From the NCBI GenBank assembly GCA_004154925.1, contig QJNS01000035.1, positions 314,899 through 378,898 on the forward strand: a DNA stretch of 64,000 bases, given 5' to 3'. This DNA is from Monosporascus cannonballus. Taxonomy: Eukaryota; Ascomycota; Sordariomycetes; Xylariales. A program made the translations under genes and the position numbers. Below, one piece after another: positions 9,927-22,575 of the stretch. The notes under the pieces are model-generated. The model was given only the letters and a program-made list of their open reading frames with translations. It was not told where the DNA came from and did no database searches. The stretch's first letter is position 1. Each line of letters starts with the position of its first letter.

Positions 9927-11585
9927 GGGGCAGGTGGATAGTCCCGATATCGTATTAACCCGGCGCTCAACTCCGAGTCCTTACCATAGCTACGGGTCCA
10001 TCTGAATGATAACTACTACGGACATTTCATGTCCCGAAAGCGATGGCGGAAGGTCCGGCTCTCCTCATATGTAACCGCCATGGTAAATTTGATACAAGTC
10101 GACCTTGAAGGGCTGAACAACCCGGGAGACGGTACTGGATATCCACGCCGGGACTCAGTTCGGAATGGAGGACCCGGATATGCATCGCATACGCTATCCT
10201 TGCCATGTTGGAGATATACCTATTAATCCGCAAATGGTGCTCACTGGGTCTGTAGAACAGACGAAGCTAGCTAGGTAGTTAATCGAAAATTACAACGCCA
10301 TCCTACAAGGACCTGATGTCTAAACCCCTCCGGACCGAGACTAATACTTATTTTATTGTCAGGTGCTGAGATACTTCCCCTCTTGATCTCTTCATCGAAG
10401 ATTGATACCAGTACCAAAGGCCTTGTCTTACATGCCTAGGTCCAAGCCTACCACCCGCATACACCGTCGGTAGAGCAAATCGCGCCTCCGCCCACAAGAC
10501 CAAGCACGTAGAAGCAGCGAACAATGCACGCATTAGAGCAAACAGAAGCAACGAACGGCGCAGCCATAAGAACAAACAAGAGCGGCCGAATGACAAAGTC
10601 TTAAGGGAGTAGGAGACATACAAGAACCCCATCACAGTGTGCACATCCCATAGTCCATAGTCCATAGCAGCTCTAAGCAAGGCCCCTCTTTATTCCTTCC
10701 CCTATGCCACCTAGCCCCTTCTAGTGAGGAGCCCATTCATCTGTAGACAAGCGCGATCACTCCCTCTCTGGTAGCACGTTGTTTTACTGACGGTGATTGG
10801 AGCCTCAAGCTACATGTAACTAGGTAGGTAGGTGCGAACCGGCGGTCGTGCTTCCGTTCACGGCCGCATAAGTATATAGCCCCTAACAAGGAGTTCGCAA
10901 CCGAACAATGCTTGGAACATGGAAAAACGCAGTTCGGACAGAAGACACGGACGTTACTGTCAGAATGGTATTCGCTAGTGTCACAATGGATGCCCTAAAG
11001 GAGCGCCCTGTATTAGGAGGCCCTAGGTGAAGCGATAACACCGTATGGGCTGAGGCTGATTCAGCAGGCACAACAATGTAAGAGTAGCCGCGATGCTCAT
11101 AACCCGCGCTTGCCATCGCTGTCTTCTATATGCAGTCTCCCCTATTTCGGCTATACCTCGAGTGATTAGTAAATATGTAGGTCAGCGCTGTGCGCTAGCC
11201 GTATTAGTATAAATGCCGTTGCGATAAGCTCCATAACTACGTCACTTGGGACTGTAACGTAGGTAGGTGTTCCAGGTCATCTTCTTCCGATAAGACAATT
11301 CCTCAGCCGAGAAGACTGAAACTTATTTCTCCCTTGGGTATCTCTCGAATCTCAAAATGTCGGATATCTCCGGTGATAAATCTCACCCAAACGATCCAGA
11401 ACTGGCTCGAAACGTGCTATCCATCCCATTAATCCGGAAATCCATTCTCGAATGTGGTAGACGATCAAAAATTGACTCTGCCGATATTACTCGCTCCTTT
11501 CACCATCGCTCCGGTCTTCCAATGGTCGCAGATATTAACCCATCACCCAGCAACCAGGCGGCATGTTTAAAGAAAAGTTTCAGGC
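9927..11585. other. Intergenic, no gene recognised
   Basis: About 1.7 kb of unremarkable sequence. Short frames on both strands (for example 10348-10680 minus and 11357-11707 plus) lack domains; the second overlaps the antisense of the last exon of the next gene and is likely a shadow. Confidence 0.45.
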
Positions 11586-12445
11586 TTAGGCAGCACCAGC
11601 GGGCTTCGGCTCCTCCTTGTTTTCGCCAAGAGCCGGAGCGGTGGGCGCGGGAGCAGGCTCAACGGCAGCCGGAGCAGCAGGCTCGGCCTGAGTGGCCTCC
11701 GTGGTAGCAGCTAAGAGGCCAATAATGTTAGTGACTGCCCGAATATGGTCCAAGTGGACTGGACAAGCTGCATAAGGCTCGTAGTGGAGCTCCATCCCGC
11801 TTCAGGACTATTTTGAAAACTCCGGCGCTGTTTTGGACGCGGTCACGATTGTGGGGTTTGGCGGGGACTTACGAGCTTCAGGCTTAACCTCCTCGGGCTT
11901 CGTGGTATCGGCGGGAGCCGCTGTAGTCTGAGTCAGCGAAATGCCAGTCGCATTTGGGTCGTGAAGTGTCGAAAGTGATGCGGAAGACTAGGTTCAAGCA
12001 ACTACTTACCGGCGGAGGCCTCGGGCTGAGTACCCTCTCCGGGAGCATCGGCCGGGGCAGTCGAAGTTTCAGCCTTGGGCGACTCTTCGTTCTTGCCTTT
12101 CTTGGACTTCTTCTTGAAGATAGCCTTCAGCTTGGCCTTCAAGTTGTCGAGGGCACCGACCGCTGCGATGAGAAACGGGGGGTTAGCTTGTCATCTCACG
12201 GAAGCAGCATGCTGATACGCAGTCGGAGGCTTCAAGACTCAGAGATAGCATCGAAAAGAGCGGAAATCCGCCAGATAGAATATTGGGTGAGCTGGATCAC
12301 GAGCATCATAAACTAGCGTCGACATCGACGTTGGCCGGTTCTAGCAGGAGGAAGACTGGGTCTTGTTCGCCGGTCGCACTACGGGCTGCTGCTCCAAGTG
12401 GTCTAGAGAGGGAGGTAGATCGGTTGACTTACGAACACCAGGCAT
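11586..12445 (-). CDS. Small Ala/Pro/Glu-rich protein, four exons
   Basis: Exons on the minus strand are 12433-12445, 12010-12162, 11873-11920 and 11586-11710. The three introns have GTAAGT donors and CAG/TAG acceptors and all three junctions keep frame, giving 112 aa. The N-terminus is MPGV followed by a short basic helix (LDNLKAKLKAIFKKKSKKGK), and the rest is a disordered Ala/Pro/Glu/Thr tail ending KPAGAA. The first intron is long for this window (about 270 bp) and has a GCTAAC branch site. The basic amphipathic helix could bind membranes or nucleic acid, but that is a guess. Similar short lysine-helix plus Ala/Pro-tail proteins exist in many Sordariomycetes without known function. Perfect splice signals and codon phasing make the gene model strong even though function is unknown. 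Confidence 0.8.
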
Positions 12446-14060
12446 GATTGCGGTTATGAGCTGGAGTTGAGACTGATAGGTTGATAATCTGTTGGTGACG
12501 ACAGCGACGGGATTATAGTCGACTTGGATGGAGATTTTGAGGTACGTGGGATGTATATGTATGGAATCAAGTGATTTCTACGACTTGGCTCTGAGGTTCT
12601 GTTCGAGGAGATGGGGAACGCAGCGAAGATTTGGGGGTTATCAATAGGTAAATTAAATTGGGTCTGACACTCGAGTTCACAGCAAGTCCCCGGCCCCCAA
12701 CCCCAGCACCTACCTCCTACCCCGTAGCCAATCTTTCCAGTCTGCCCGTCGTACTTGCATTAGCGCCAGCGCACGGACTATTCCTGCCGCTCATCTACCG
12801 AAGGCAGGCAACCCCTGAGGCGTAGCAGTAGGGGCTAGCTACGAAAATGAAGACTGGGGCTCCTGTTATACTTGGCCAATTATTAGTTCTTGGGTCTTCC
12901 AATTCTCACGTGCATTTTCGATGCTATCATCGGCTTGCAGTCTATACTCGCTACAATGAGGTACCAAGACTACCGTCATGAACACGTTTATATAAGGGAC
13001 GTATTGAATGATTAGCACCGAGGCGTCTAATTAGGAGTATGATCATCTACGTCTTCGTCGTGGTCCCAGGGAGGCGGGACTCACAAGAGACCTTGTTGAG
13101 TAACAATACCCATCGGCATGTGGCCTCCCTGTTCCAAGGGCTTGCTCCGGCAAACCATTTAACCTCGGTACTCTAGCCCGTTCCTCACAATCTGTATAGG
13201 GAGGCGGCAAGATGTTGGGATACGTATACATGAATCGCGCAGGCACAATGCGTGGTCAATTTCGTTCCTGACCATCTGCAAGGTTGTCCCCTCAACCACC
13301 CTACTTTTGGCGGACGACTTCTAGCGCCGGGCCTGTGAGTGAGCCTGGGAAAGGGGGGGTAATAGAACAAGCGAAATCGCACGTAATAACTGGTAATATA
13401 ACTGCAACAGTAACCCCGGCATGCTATTGAGGCACTACCTCGACGGAACGCAACGTCAGGCCCATTACCGGCGTTTGCAGCACGAATAATAAAAGGCTCT
13501 AGCTCAGTGGGACTCATTATATACACAAATTAGCCAATTAATCGATGCACAAGGAGAAGCCGCCTAGCGCCGATCGGTCGGTACTTACTTATAGAGTTTA
13601 GTTTCCCCCGTAAAAAGTCTACAAACAGGCCGTTCACATTATGGAACTTTTTAACGTTTAAAATAAACAAATGTTACGTCTTATCTATAACTAAATATAT
13701 TTACTAGTGATATATTATTATTACACTCCAATAAATTAACGTTCTTTTTTTCTGGTAATTTTAATGCATTATGTGATTATTATTAAAAGCTCTGTAAATA
13801 ACCTAGGTGGGCGGGTGGTTAGAGCAAACCTTATCTTCATAACGACACTGATAACAGGCAGGCAGTAGCCAGCGGGTGTTCCCCAAGTTACATTATGAAA
13901 GACGATGTGTATTTAAGGAACTTGAGTCGTTAGCGGCCAGCTCGCTATCATCACACCTCTGGCACGATCGCAGTGGCGAGCTTCGCCGCTTCCACTTACT
14001 CCCCTATTGACAGACTCAGAGTCCCAATTCGCCCAAGCCAATATCTTGATGCGGCTACAT
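12446..14060. other. Intergenic with an A+T-rich patch
   Basis: No gene recognised. A short patch at about 13600-13800 is clearly A+T-rich but still contains CpA, so it is not a clean RIP footprint and has no visible terminal repeats. The rest is ordinary composition. Confidence 0.45.
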
Positions 14061-17000
14061 CTAATTGGGGGCGGCTGATATAGCCGCCAGAGTCCTTGCG
14101 ACCGTACCCACTCTGTCCGCTACAATTATATCCACTCCGGCTTGGGCCTGCAGCTGAATTGCGAGAATTAATTAGATGTGTTACGATCGAGGAATATTCT
14201 TTTTAGAGAGGCAAGACGTACCTTCACCATCTCAGGTTCATTGTTCAAACCTCCATAGGTCGCGCATACCAGCCCCCTTGCTTTCACAAAGCCAACCAAC
14301 CGCGGACAAAGTAGCAGTGGCTCACAAGCAAAAACCACGCCGGCAAGATTCCACCGTCGCGCAAATTGCACCGCCACTTGTAGGCTCGCGGCGCGAACCT
14401 CCATGTCCGACATGGGCATCTTGCCGGCGTTGGTGATGAAGAAGACAGGATAAACCTTCTGCTTCACTGCGAGCAGGATGCAGATCTCAGGCGTAAAAGA
14501 CGAGAGAATGATGTGTCGCTCACCACCGTAGCGGTGAAGCTCCTCGAGCACGATGTCGACAAAGGTGTTAATTTCGATAGCGACGGGGGCGACGCCGGCG
14601 TCCACGGCTTCGTGGAGACGGGGGTACTCTGTACCACGTCAGCTACTTAGTTATCATCGGTTTTGCCAGCAGACGGGGATTCGGAGAGAACCAACTAATC
14701 TCAATATCACAGCCAATATCCTGTGGCAACTCGACGAGAATCTCCCTAAGCGTTGCAAACGAGTCCCGGACGAAGTCCCCACGCGTATTTGGCTTGAAGC
14801 CTTTCTGCTTGAAGTCGACGGTGTGTTTCATCCTATCCCGGATTTGGACTGCGCCCGCCTCAAATCGGCGATCCAGGGAGCGGGAACGTGGTCTTCCCGC
14901 CTCGTCTCCTGAATGAACCTTTCCAAGGACTGAGAGAGGGTTGCCGTGAGGGGATTGGAGATTGCTGGCATGTAAAAACTGGTCCAGAGTTATATCGTGG
15001 ATGGGAACGTCCGTTCCTGATTCACTCAAGGAGAAATCATGAAATGCTACTGCCTTTAGATCTCGCGTGATTTGGATGTCGAACTCAACAAAGGATGCAC
15101 CAAGCTTAGCGGCAGAAAGAAAGGACTCGAGGGTGTTTTCCCCTATTTGGAGATGTTCATGTGTCTTGACATTCTGCCCAGCTCCTCGATGGCCGACGAG
15201 AAGTGGAGATCTGGGGACGTTCGCGACGAGGTCCACAGGCCGAGACGTCTGAAGATGCGGAAACGACTTCGCGACCAGAAAGGTGAACGTTACCGTTCCT
15301 ACCATGCCCATTGTGTCCTTGTCCAAGATAGGAACCGTTTGTTCTCGGATGAGGCTCTGGCGCCCCGCTCCGAATTGGTGACTGTTGCTTTCCAAGAGAG
15401 CTGTTCCGCTGGCAACTAATAGTTCCCTACCGGGGACACCTGTTAAGCGGAAGATGTTGAACACCAGGCATGGCTTCACAATCCCAGGAACGAGAAATAC
15501 GAAAGGGTCGTTGATTTGGTCGTTCAAGATCGGCAATGATACACGTCGAGACTTTGACGTTCCTAGCACTGAGACCTCCAAGGCGAATGACATGCCTTCG
15601 TACTCGCCAGGGTTATGTACCGAGGAGCAGTATGGGAGATCGAGGCCAGCTACCACCCGATTTATCCGGGCGGTACCTAAGCTAGCGGTGATGATCCTCT
15701 CGCCGTCCCAACAACGAACGCTACTATGCGCGCTTTTATGCGCTAGGCGACTTGCAGGTCCACCCATCCAGTGGCATACATCGGGAGTCTCGAATAGGTC
15801 AGCCACCACCAGGTGACCTTTGAAAACTGCGTACTCTTTCGCAGTCCAGCCGAGACAGTCTGTTCTTTCCTGACTTAGCCCGGCTTTCAAGAGGAGTTGA
15901 ACAATATCATAATGACCATTCGCACATGCAAAAAATAACGGAGTCCAGCCTCGCGAGGTGTTGGGAACATCGAGCTCGACGCCTTCCTTTGACATGGCTT
16001 GGAGGACGAGTGTCGTGTAGTCGACACGCCCTACTTGGGCTGCTACATGGAGAGCAATTTCACCGCGGCTGGACCGACGGCAAAGATCTGCACGACCATG
16101 TAGCAGACAACGGACTATCTCATCGTTCTGGTTCATAAGAGCGATGGTGAGCAGGTCCCCCATGATAGCCCTAGCGAGTGATACTTCACTGATGTCATTG
16201 CGGGTATTTATGCAGTCGATCAGATATCTTGCGGCTAGAGCGTGGTTTCCCACCACGGCAAGATGCAGGGGCGTCAGCCCTTCGTTGTCGGCCGATAATA
16301 TTGCCTGGACTGCAGCATTGGCATCCGTAGGGCTGTCCGGCAACTTCTGGATGAGCTCCTGACAGACCTCAAGCAGTCCATAACTAGAGGCATGATGAAG
16401 GAGAAGCCGTCCAAAGCGGTCCTTCGTCTGGGGCGCTTGAGAAGCCCAGCGGTCACGGACTTCAGTGTTGGAAAGTGCGTATTTCCGATATACCTCCGTC
16501 GTCCTCGAACTGAAGTTCAGTTTTTGTCTTCGCCCAATGGCGGCTGTCCACCACTTGAAAGCATCTTGCTCGGTCGTTAGTCGCTCAGATGAAGGCAGCA
16601 ATACTAGCAACGCTTCGTACTGCGCGGGCACGCGAACAGCTGAGAACTTCAGCAAATCGCGTACGAGATGCGGGGAGCTTTGTTTCAATACATTTTGTTT
16701 AGTCTGAGTGGATATCAAAAGTTGGATTACAGGATCGGCATCGCCAGCTAGGAAGGATTGTTGCAGAGCATTTGCGGAAGCCTGGGGCCACGGACTTTGA
16801 CGAAGTGCATGGGCGAGATACAGAGATCTTCCCTTCGCTCGTTCGGGGAGGGCAAGGCCGCCACTTATGTCGGTTATCAAGCGGGCGAGTCTGCTGAGTC
16901 GGTCAAAAAGTTTGGTTTCCCATGCTGGCTGTAATGCTTGCCACCGAGACTGGATGTTGCGGTAAGTTGGACTGTCGGCTTGGCCATATCGCTCTAACTT

Positions 17001-17426
17001 GGCGAGGATCCTTCCTATCGCATCTGCGTTAAGCTTTTCGAACCATTGGAGCTTCTTAAGGTCCTGCTGAAACTCGGAGAACGCATCAAGGAGAAGCGTT
17101 AACTCGAAGGGGCATATTTCGACGGCGTCTGGAATCGCCGCTGGTTCCATGTCCAAGCCGAACGCCTCGCACAGCTCTGCCTCGACGGCACTTACATACT
17201 TGAAACGTAACCGCAGGAATGCATCCAAGGCGGAAATGCTGGTGTCTAAATGCTTATAGACTTCTGCGGCGCCGTTAGCGCCCATCCAAGAGAGAGGAAG
17301 CGGGCATTTCAGAGTCCCACCCAACAATGCCGATGACTTGATGGAGCCTTTCAACCGATTATAGTCGACGTAATGCTCGCTCCATTCTGGTATGAACCAC
17401 CGGTGCAAGTCCTGGCCGAATCTCAT
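14061..17426 (-). CDS. GDE1: SPX-ankyrin-GDPD glycerophosphodiester phosphodiesterase (Gde1 type)
   Basis: Exons 14696-17426, 14222-14628 and 14061-14153 encode 1076 aa. I start at the ATG at 17426 because MRFGQDLHRWFIPEW is the canonical SPX start; no ATG lies in the open frame further upstream. Domains in order: SPX (about 1-180, with the inositol-pyrophosphate-binding helix KLNADAIGRILAKL), ankyrin repeats (about 335-560), and GDPD (about 740-1060) with catalytic GHRGAGQN, GENTLESF, EFDIQITRD and AFHD. The 67-bp intron restores the conserved sequence IEIKYPRLHEAVDAG and the 68-bp intron restores MVKLQAQAGVDIIVADR. The family hydrolyses glycerophosphocholine and related diesters to glycerol-3-phosphate and is tied to phosphate starvation through SPX. 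All catalytic motifs are present, so it is probably active. Confidence 0.96.
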
Positions 17427-17720
17427 GGTTGGCGGGGCCAGCGTTTCGAGCCAGTTGATCGGATTCGGTGAACTCGGAGAGAATATCGGCCGCGCGCCAA
17501 ATTCCCCTTCTAGGGGGCTGGGCTGGCTGCTGGCAGGGGACACGACTTTGTGAAACGGTTGGCACTCGCACAACTAACTGATCAATCGATTCCGCTCTGG
17601 GTCGCTTCGAGACCCCACCGATTGCTCAATCCTACCTCCAAGCCCCCACCAGAAATTGTCTATTCACACACTCTCCACTTCATTTTCCTCTGGCGTCCAC
17701 TTCGATTGCCAAGCGTCACG
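17427..17720. promoter_or_regulatory. Bidirectional promoter between GDE1 and the Helo-like/ankyrin gene
   Basis: The two start codons are divergent and only 294 bp apart, so control elements must be shared or overlapping. No clear TATA box is visible. Confidence 0.55.
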
Positions 17721-20131
17721 ATGGACCCGTTGTCTCTTGCCGCTAGCGTCATCACCGTGGCGAGTCTCGCCGCTTCCACTTGCTCTACCATTTCGGAGCT
17801 GCGATCGCTTTGCAAAGGCCTTCCAGGACGTCTACATGCAGTCAGCAATGAGGTGGCCGACCTCGAGCTGGTCCTTATGGAAGTCGCGACGCTACTGCGG
17901 GAGCGAGCCGCTCTGCTAGGCTCGCAGCAGTCGATGGGAGCTATTCGCTACCTTTTAATACAGGCCAAAACCAAACTGAAGGAGCTTGACGCGGTCCTCG
18001 ACCGCTTAACCGCCGCATCCGTGAACTACAAGGTGCCCCTCGTCGGAGCCAGCATCTGGCGCAAAGAACAGGGCCGCCTGCAAATGCTGCAGGATGATAT
18101 CAGGACCTTCAAATCCAGCTTGAATATTTTGCTCGGTGCATCCAATTCGTCGGGCCCGCCGCGGTTCATCGTGGTGCTCAGTTGCTGACCAAGGCACAGT
18201 CAGGATATGACGAGAATTTGCCTCGATATTCAGGAAGTGTCTGTTATTACCGTCCGATCCGTAAAGCAATCCACGCAGGAACAACTTGCACTCGGCGAAA
18301 TCTTTATGAATACCATGGCGAAAATCGATGAGCGCGTTGCGCGCGTCGAAGAGCTCATCCATGCACAGTCCGAACAGCTTTGCGCCAGGCAGTTATCACA
18401 AGTCGGTCCGTCGTATAGGGTCCCCGCACCATCGGGAAAACAAATCCCCACCCCAAAACATAAGGAAAATGCGATCTCATCCCGAGCAGGAGATAGCATC
18501 GGTCTCCGCGTTCGGCCGTATGTCACGACATGTCACCCCGGTTATCCATGCTCCTGCCATACACCACACCGATCTGCAACCCCGGCAGCTTTGAACGGCA
18601 TCCTGGGCCGTCTCTTCATCGGCTACTCCGGGCTGCCTGTCATCAGCCCAAATGCGATGACGATGAATGCCGGGGAGCTCGAGCGAAGCAAGTCAGTATG
18701 GAGTACTGGTTTCCAATGAGCATCTGGTCTACCATCGTCCGAATTCAGGTGGGGATAAGCCTGAACAGAGGCCCGTCATTGCACCTGGAAACGTTGAGAC
18801 TGGTACCTGATTCTTCTCAATGCGTCAGCTACGCTCAGGCTGGAAATATCAGCGGCCTTCAATATCTCTTCAGACATGGGCTGGCCTCTCCCGGGGACGT
18901 GAGCAGCAGCCGTGAGTACACCCTGCTCAGGTGGTCTCTATACGCCAAGCAGTATGAGGCCGTCGAATTTCTTGTGCGCGCAGGCGCAGACCCCGACTAC
19001 CGACCGGTTGCCGCGCTCGACAACAGCCCGCATATCAAGGCATGTCATTTCCTGCTAGAGGGCGGATTGTCTGAAAAAGCAATCAACGCTCTAAGGACCA
19101 TCACAAAAGGGAGCAATTATCTCGACGACTTTATCGACGGCTTCAAGTTTACCAAAACCCACAAGATCGTCCTGGGGCTGTCGCTCCAAAACCTGGAAGA
19201 GGAACTTCTACTTAACCCGGATGACATCAACCTCCAAGACGCGATGGGTCGTACACCCTTGGCTTGGGCAGCAGCCAGGGGAGACGCGCAGGCAGTGGCT
19301 ACTTTGCTCAGTCATGGTGCTGATCCCAACATCATGGGCATCCAAATATCCGGTCCGCTGTCCAATGCAGCGGCTCAAGGCCATACCACCTGTGTTGAGC
19401 TCCTTCTGGAAGCAGGGGCAGACCCTGACCCGCCTCTCCCCGAAGGTATCAAAAAAGGGACCCCCCTCAGTGTTGCATCACGAAACAGCCAAGACGCAAC
19501 GCTTCTCAAGAGACTTCTCGACTTTGGCGCCAACGTCAACACCCTCACCGCTGAGCATCACACGCCACTCTTTCATGCCACAAAAAATGGCAATACTAAC
19601 TTCGCCATTCTTCTCCTCGAGCACGGCGCCAATATCAATGCCTTGTCAACAACAGGCGAGACACCACTTACCACGGCCATCAAGTGCAACAGCCACAACA
19701 CCCTCCGCCTATATCTTGACCGCTGGTCCGAATATACCGTCTGTCCCCGTCTCAAGGGACCTAACCTCCTTGAAGTCGCAGCCCTCTATGGCGATTGCGA
19801 GACCCTCGCCATCCTGGCTAGCGCCGATCATCTCCGGTCAAAGCATGACCAGCACTATGCCCTAGCGGATTTTAAGACACTCCTTCCCCAGCGGGTGGAC
19901 GCAATGGAGGAGTTAATTAAGGCATTCGACGAACTACTGACCGTCATTAACATGGCACCAGACCCAATGAAGGGTGAGGAGGGGCAGCTCGAGTCTGGTT
20001 TCCTCTCCCGCCTCGTATCACGTTCCCATACTCTTGAAGACGTTTATGTTGGGCAGAACGTCGTTGACGATGAGGACTTAGATGGCAATTTCCAAGATGC
20101 CGTTGAGAAATTGGAGGTAGCAATGGCGTAG
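17721..20131 (+). CDS. Helo-like N-terminal domain plus ankyrin repeat protein, with an apparent one-base frameshift
   Basis: Exon 1 is 17721-18148, then a 51-bp intron (18149-18199, branch GCTGAC, CAG acceptor, weak GTCGGG donor), then 18200-20131. The start MDPLSLAASVITVASLAAST is the Helo-like/PigL_N domain found at the N-terminus of fungal STAND and related proteins (residues about 1-190). A Cys/His-containing linker (CHPGYPCSCHT) follows, then ankyrin repeats, e.g. GRTPLAWAAARGDAQAVATLL and TPLTTAIKCNSHNTLRL. The coding frame changes at 18647-18649: restoring a missing C in the CCC run would join GLPVISP to KCDDDEC, as in intact relatives. Either this is a pseudogene or a homopolymer error. 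Helo-type domains are linked to heterokaryon incompatibility and programmed cell death; that role is inferred here from the family. The intron placement is supported by the family-typical ASNSQDM junction. Confidence 0.8.
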
Positions 20132-20809
20132 GATGGTAAGCTGGTCTTGATCAGTACGTTGAGTTTCACGTCCAGGCGATCCTCAGCTGTGCTTTGATTC
20201 GCCCATACGCTGTCGCCGGCTGGCGCGGAGGTGAGGGCTACCTCTTCTCCCCGCAGTTGAATAAGTCGAACTATACCCCCGGGACTACCCACACCGCGGT
20301 TGCTGTCCTGTGCCAAGTACGGCCACACTGCTGTGCGTGTATTCAAATTTGTCTAGTCTCGTCAACACCACTTTCAATGACCACGTATGACAAAAATACA
20401 ACCATCAATATGTCAGAATACTCTGGACGACAACGTGACGATATTTCGTAAAAGGTTCACTGTATTAAGATATAGGAACACTGGAAAGAACCCCACAAGG
20501 CCAGCCTGCCCGGTCATTATGCTCGCACAGGTTATTTTTGGATTGCAAACTGCGACTCCTCGTCCCACTCACAAACACATCCAAATAATACCAGTTGCCT
20601 CTCTCACCCCACTTCTAGTAATCGTCTGCAATCGCAGCGAGCTGCTCTTCGGCTGATATTGTGAAGATGGCTAACGTGGAAAATCCCGCCGTGTAGTAAA
20701 AGAAAGTAATAAAACCTTCTTAAATATGTATAAAAACAGCTGTTACTAGGAGAAAGGTGTACTAAAGAGGCAGAGAGCAATCTCTATGTAAGGATATCTA
20801 CCACTGCAC
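20132..20809. other. Intergenic, no gene recognised
   Basis: Downstream of the ankyrin gene. Short frames only; the segment from 20690 is moderately A+T-rich. Confidence 0.45.
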
Positions 20810-21196
20810 TGTTGAGCCACCTGGCCCCACGACCCCTAAAAGTATGTCGTCTCAGCGACTGTTGCTGAGACTTCTGTATTAGGGTTTATATGTGCAGCTA
20901 CTCCCAACCTGTCGCCGAGAGGACTGCGGCTTAGGGGGTTAGATTCCTTACACTCTACTAATAGCTACTTTTATTAAGCCAAGATTTAGCTATTAATCCA
21001 GCGTTGAACTAGGTCTAACAACATCACGACATACATATCTCCCTTTTATAAGCGTCTCGCAACTCTAAGAAATATATTTTTCCATCTATACATTTGTGAT
21101 GTAACCAATCAACAATTGTTGGCTCAACTGAGCCACGAACCCTTGTCGGTCGTATCCGCGACTGTTGCTGGACACGTTCTTATCCAGATTTATATG
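20810..21196 (+). repeat. Pair of diverged direct repeats starting TGTTG, possible LTR remnants
   Basis: The segments 20810-20892 and 21117-21196 align over about 80 bp, sharing GAGCCAC near the start, GCGACTGTTGCTG in the middle and TTTATATG at the end. Both begin TGTTG, and the sequence just before the second ends CAACA, so TG...CA long terminal repeats of a decayed retrotransposon are possible. No target duplication or internal coding region is visible, so this is tentative. Confidence 0.35.
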
Positions 21197-21476
21197 GGGT
21201 CCTGTCCTAGGTTTATTGTCTAATAAACGCGTTTGGCGTCTATCCTTCCTCCGAACTCGCGGCTGCGTTACGTTCGTTTTATTCCCCCGGAGCTTTCTTT
21301 ACTCCCTCGGAGCTAGTCCCCGGGTTCGCAACGACCTCCTTCGTGACTCTTTCGTCTTGGCATTCCTATTAGCTTCCGATGGGAACTTACCAGATTTGAA
21401 TCCTTAAAAATCCCATCCTACACCTGACTGTGTTCCTCAATAATCGATTCAATCTCAAAATCAGCGTGCTCCAGCA

Positions 21477-22351
21477 ATGGCTCCCATCATCCACCTTGTG
21501 CGCCACGCCCAAGGCTATCACAACCTCAACGAGGAGAACCAGCTGATCCAAGACCCTCTACTCACGCCCCTGGGCGAGGCGCAATGTGACGAGCTCTGTA
21601 AGCACTTCGGTGAGCATGACAAGATCACCCATCTGGTCGCCTCCCCGTTGCGCCGGACCTTGTACACCTGCCTGCGTTCCTTCGCCCCCGCCGTGCAGTC
21701 GGGCAAGAAGGCCATCGCGCTTCCGGACGCGCAGGAGGTGTCCATCAACCCCTGCGATATCGGCTCGGACCCAGACAAACTGAAGGCAGAGTTCGGTGAC
21801 CGGGTGGACTTCGGGCTCGTCCAGCCGGGCTGGAACGACAAGTCCGAGGACAGCAAATACTTCCCGGCCCCTGCCAAGCTGGCGGCCCGGTCCCGCGACG
21901 TCAGGCTGTGGCTGAGGGAGCTGGTTAAGGGAGCGGGGGAGGATGCGCAGGTGGCTCTGGTCACTCACGGAGGCATCTTGCACTTCTTGACGGAGGACTG
22001 GGACGGCGTTGCGCCGTCGAAAAGTACATCATCCCTTCGACTGCCCGTCCGGCAAAAATAATGGCGACCTTCGTTCCCGGCGGGCTCCGCCGGCACAGTG
22101 GTTACTGACTTCGACCAGGTACCGGCTGGCAGAACACGGAGCTCCGCTCCTACGAGTTCGAGGATCCCGAGGGGAAGGACCCCAACGCTTCGCTCAGGGA
22201 GACGAAGCCGAGCTGGCGCCGGAGACGCGGAAGCGAGATTCCACTCTCCCGAGCCGAGCAGGTTCAGCTACAGCAGGCATTCCACGAGAGGGTCCGAGGA
22301 GAGCATGAAGAAGTGCTCGCTACGCTTGCGAAGCGCGCCGGGACCCAGTAG
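21477..22351 (+). CDS. Histidine phosphatase superfamily (phosphoglycerate mutase-like) protein
   Basis: Exons 21477-22023 and 22119-22351, with a 95-bp intron (GTACAT donor, ACTGAC branch, CCAG acceptor), encode 259 aa. The catalytic histidine motif is LVRHAQGYHN at residues 6-15; the second conserved arginine is in SPLRRTLYTC (about 59-68), and the proton-donor region is LVTHGGILHFLTED (about 161-174). The junction gives SKSTGWQNTELRSYEF, matching fungal relatives of yeast Pmu1/YKL128C. The RHA rather than RHG triplet is common in this branch. Members dephosphorylate small phosphorylated metabolites, but the substrate cannot be read from sequence. The frame is complete and intact; the C-terminal basic helix is typical. 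A pyrimidine-rich leader precedes the ATG. Confidence 0.92.
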
Positions 22352-22575
22352 ATATTTCGACTAGAATTAACCGGAAGACAGCGATGCGAATACCTGGGCG
22401 ATGGAGGCATAGACTAGAACAAGCCAAAGGATCTGACCATCTTAGAGGGGCCACTACTCCAAGCATATTTATACATCAACTCCAGCATCATATGCTAATA
22501 CGAGTCTCAAATTCTACTAGCGTTTTTGGCTATTCTCTTCTGCAGGGGCGGGGGGAGGGGAGAGGGGGTCTGCGA

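Noticed and set aside
11357..11707. 116-codon plus-strand frame
   Set aside because: Its second half is the antisense of the last exon of the Ala/Pro-rich gene, whose four-exon model has perfect splice phasing.
20876..20890. TTAGGG occurrence suggesting telomeric DNA
   Set aside because: Single copies only; no tandem array at any point in the window.
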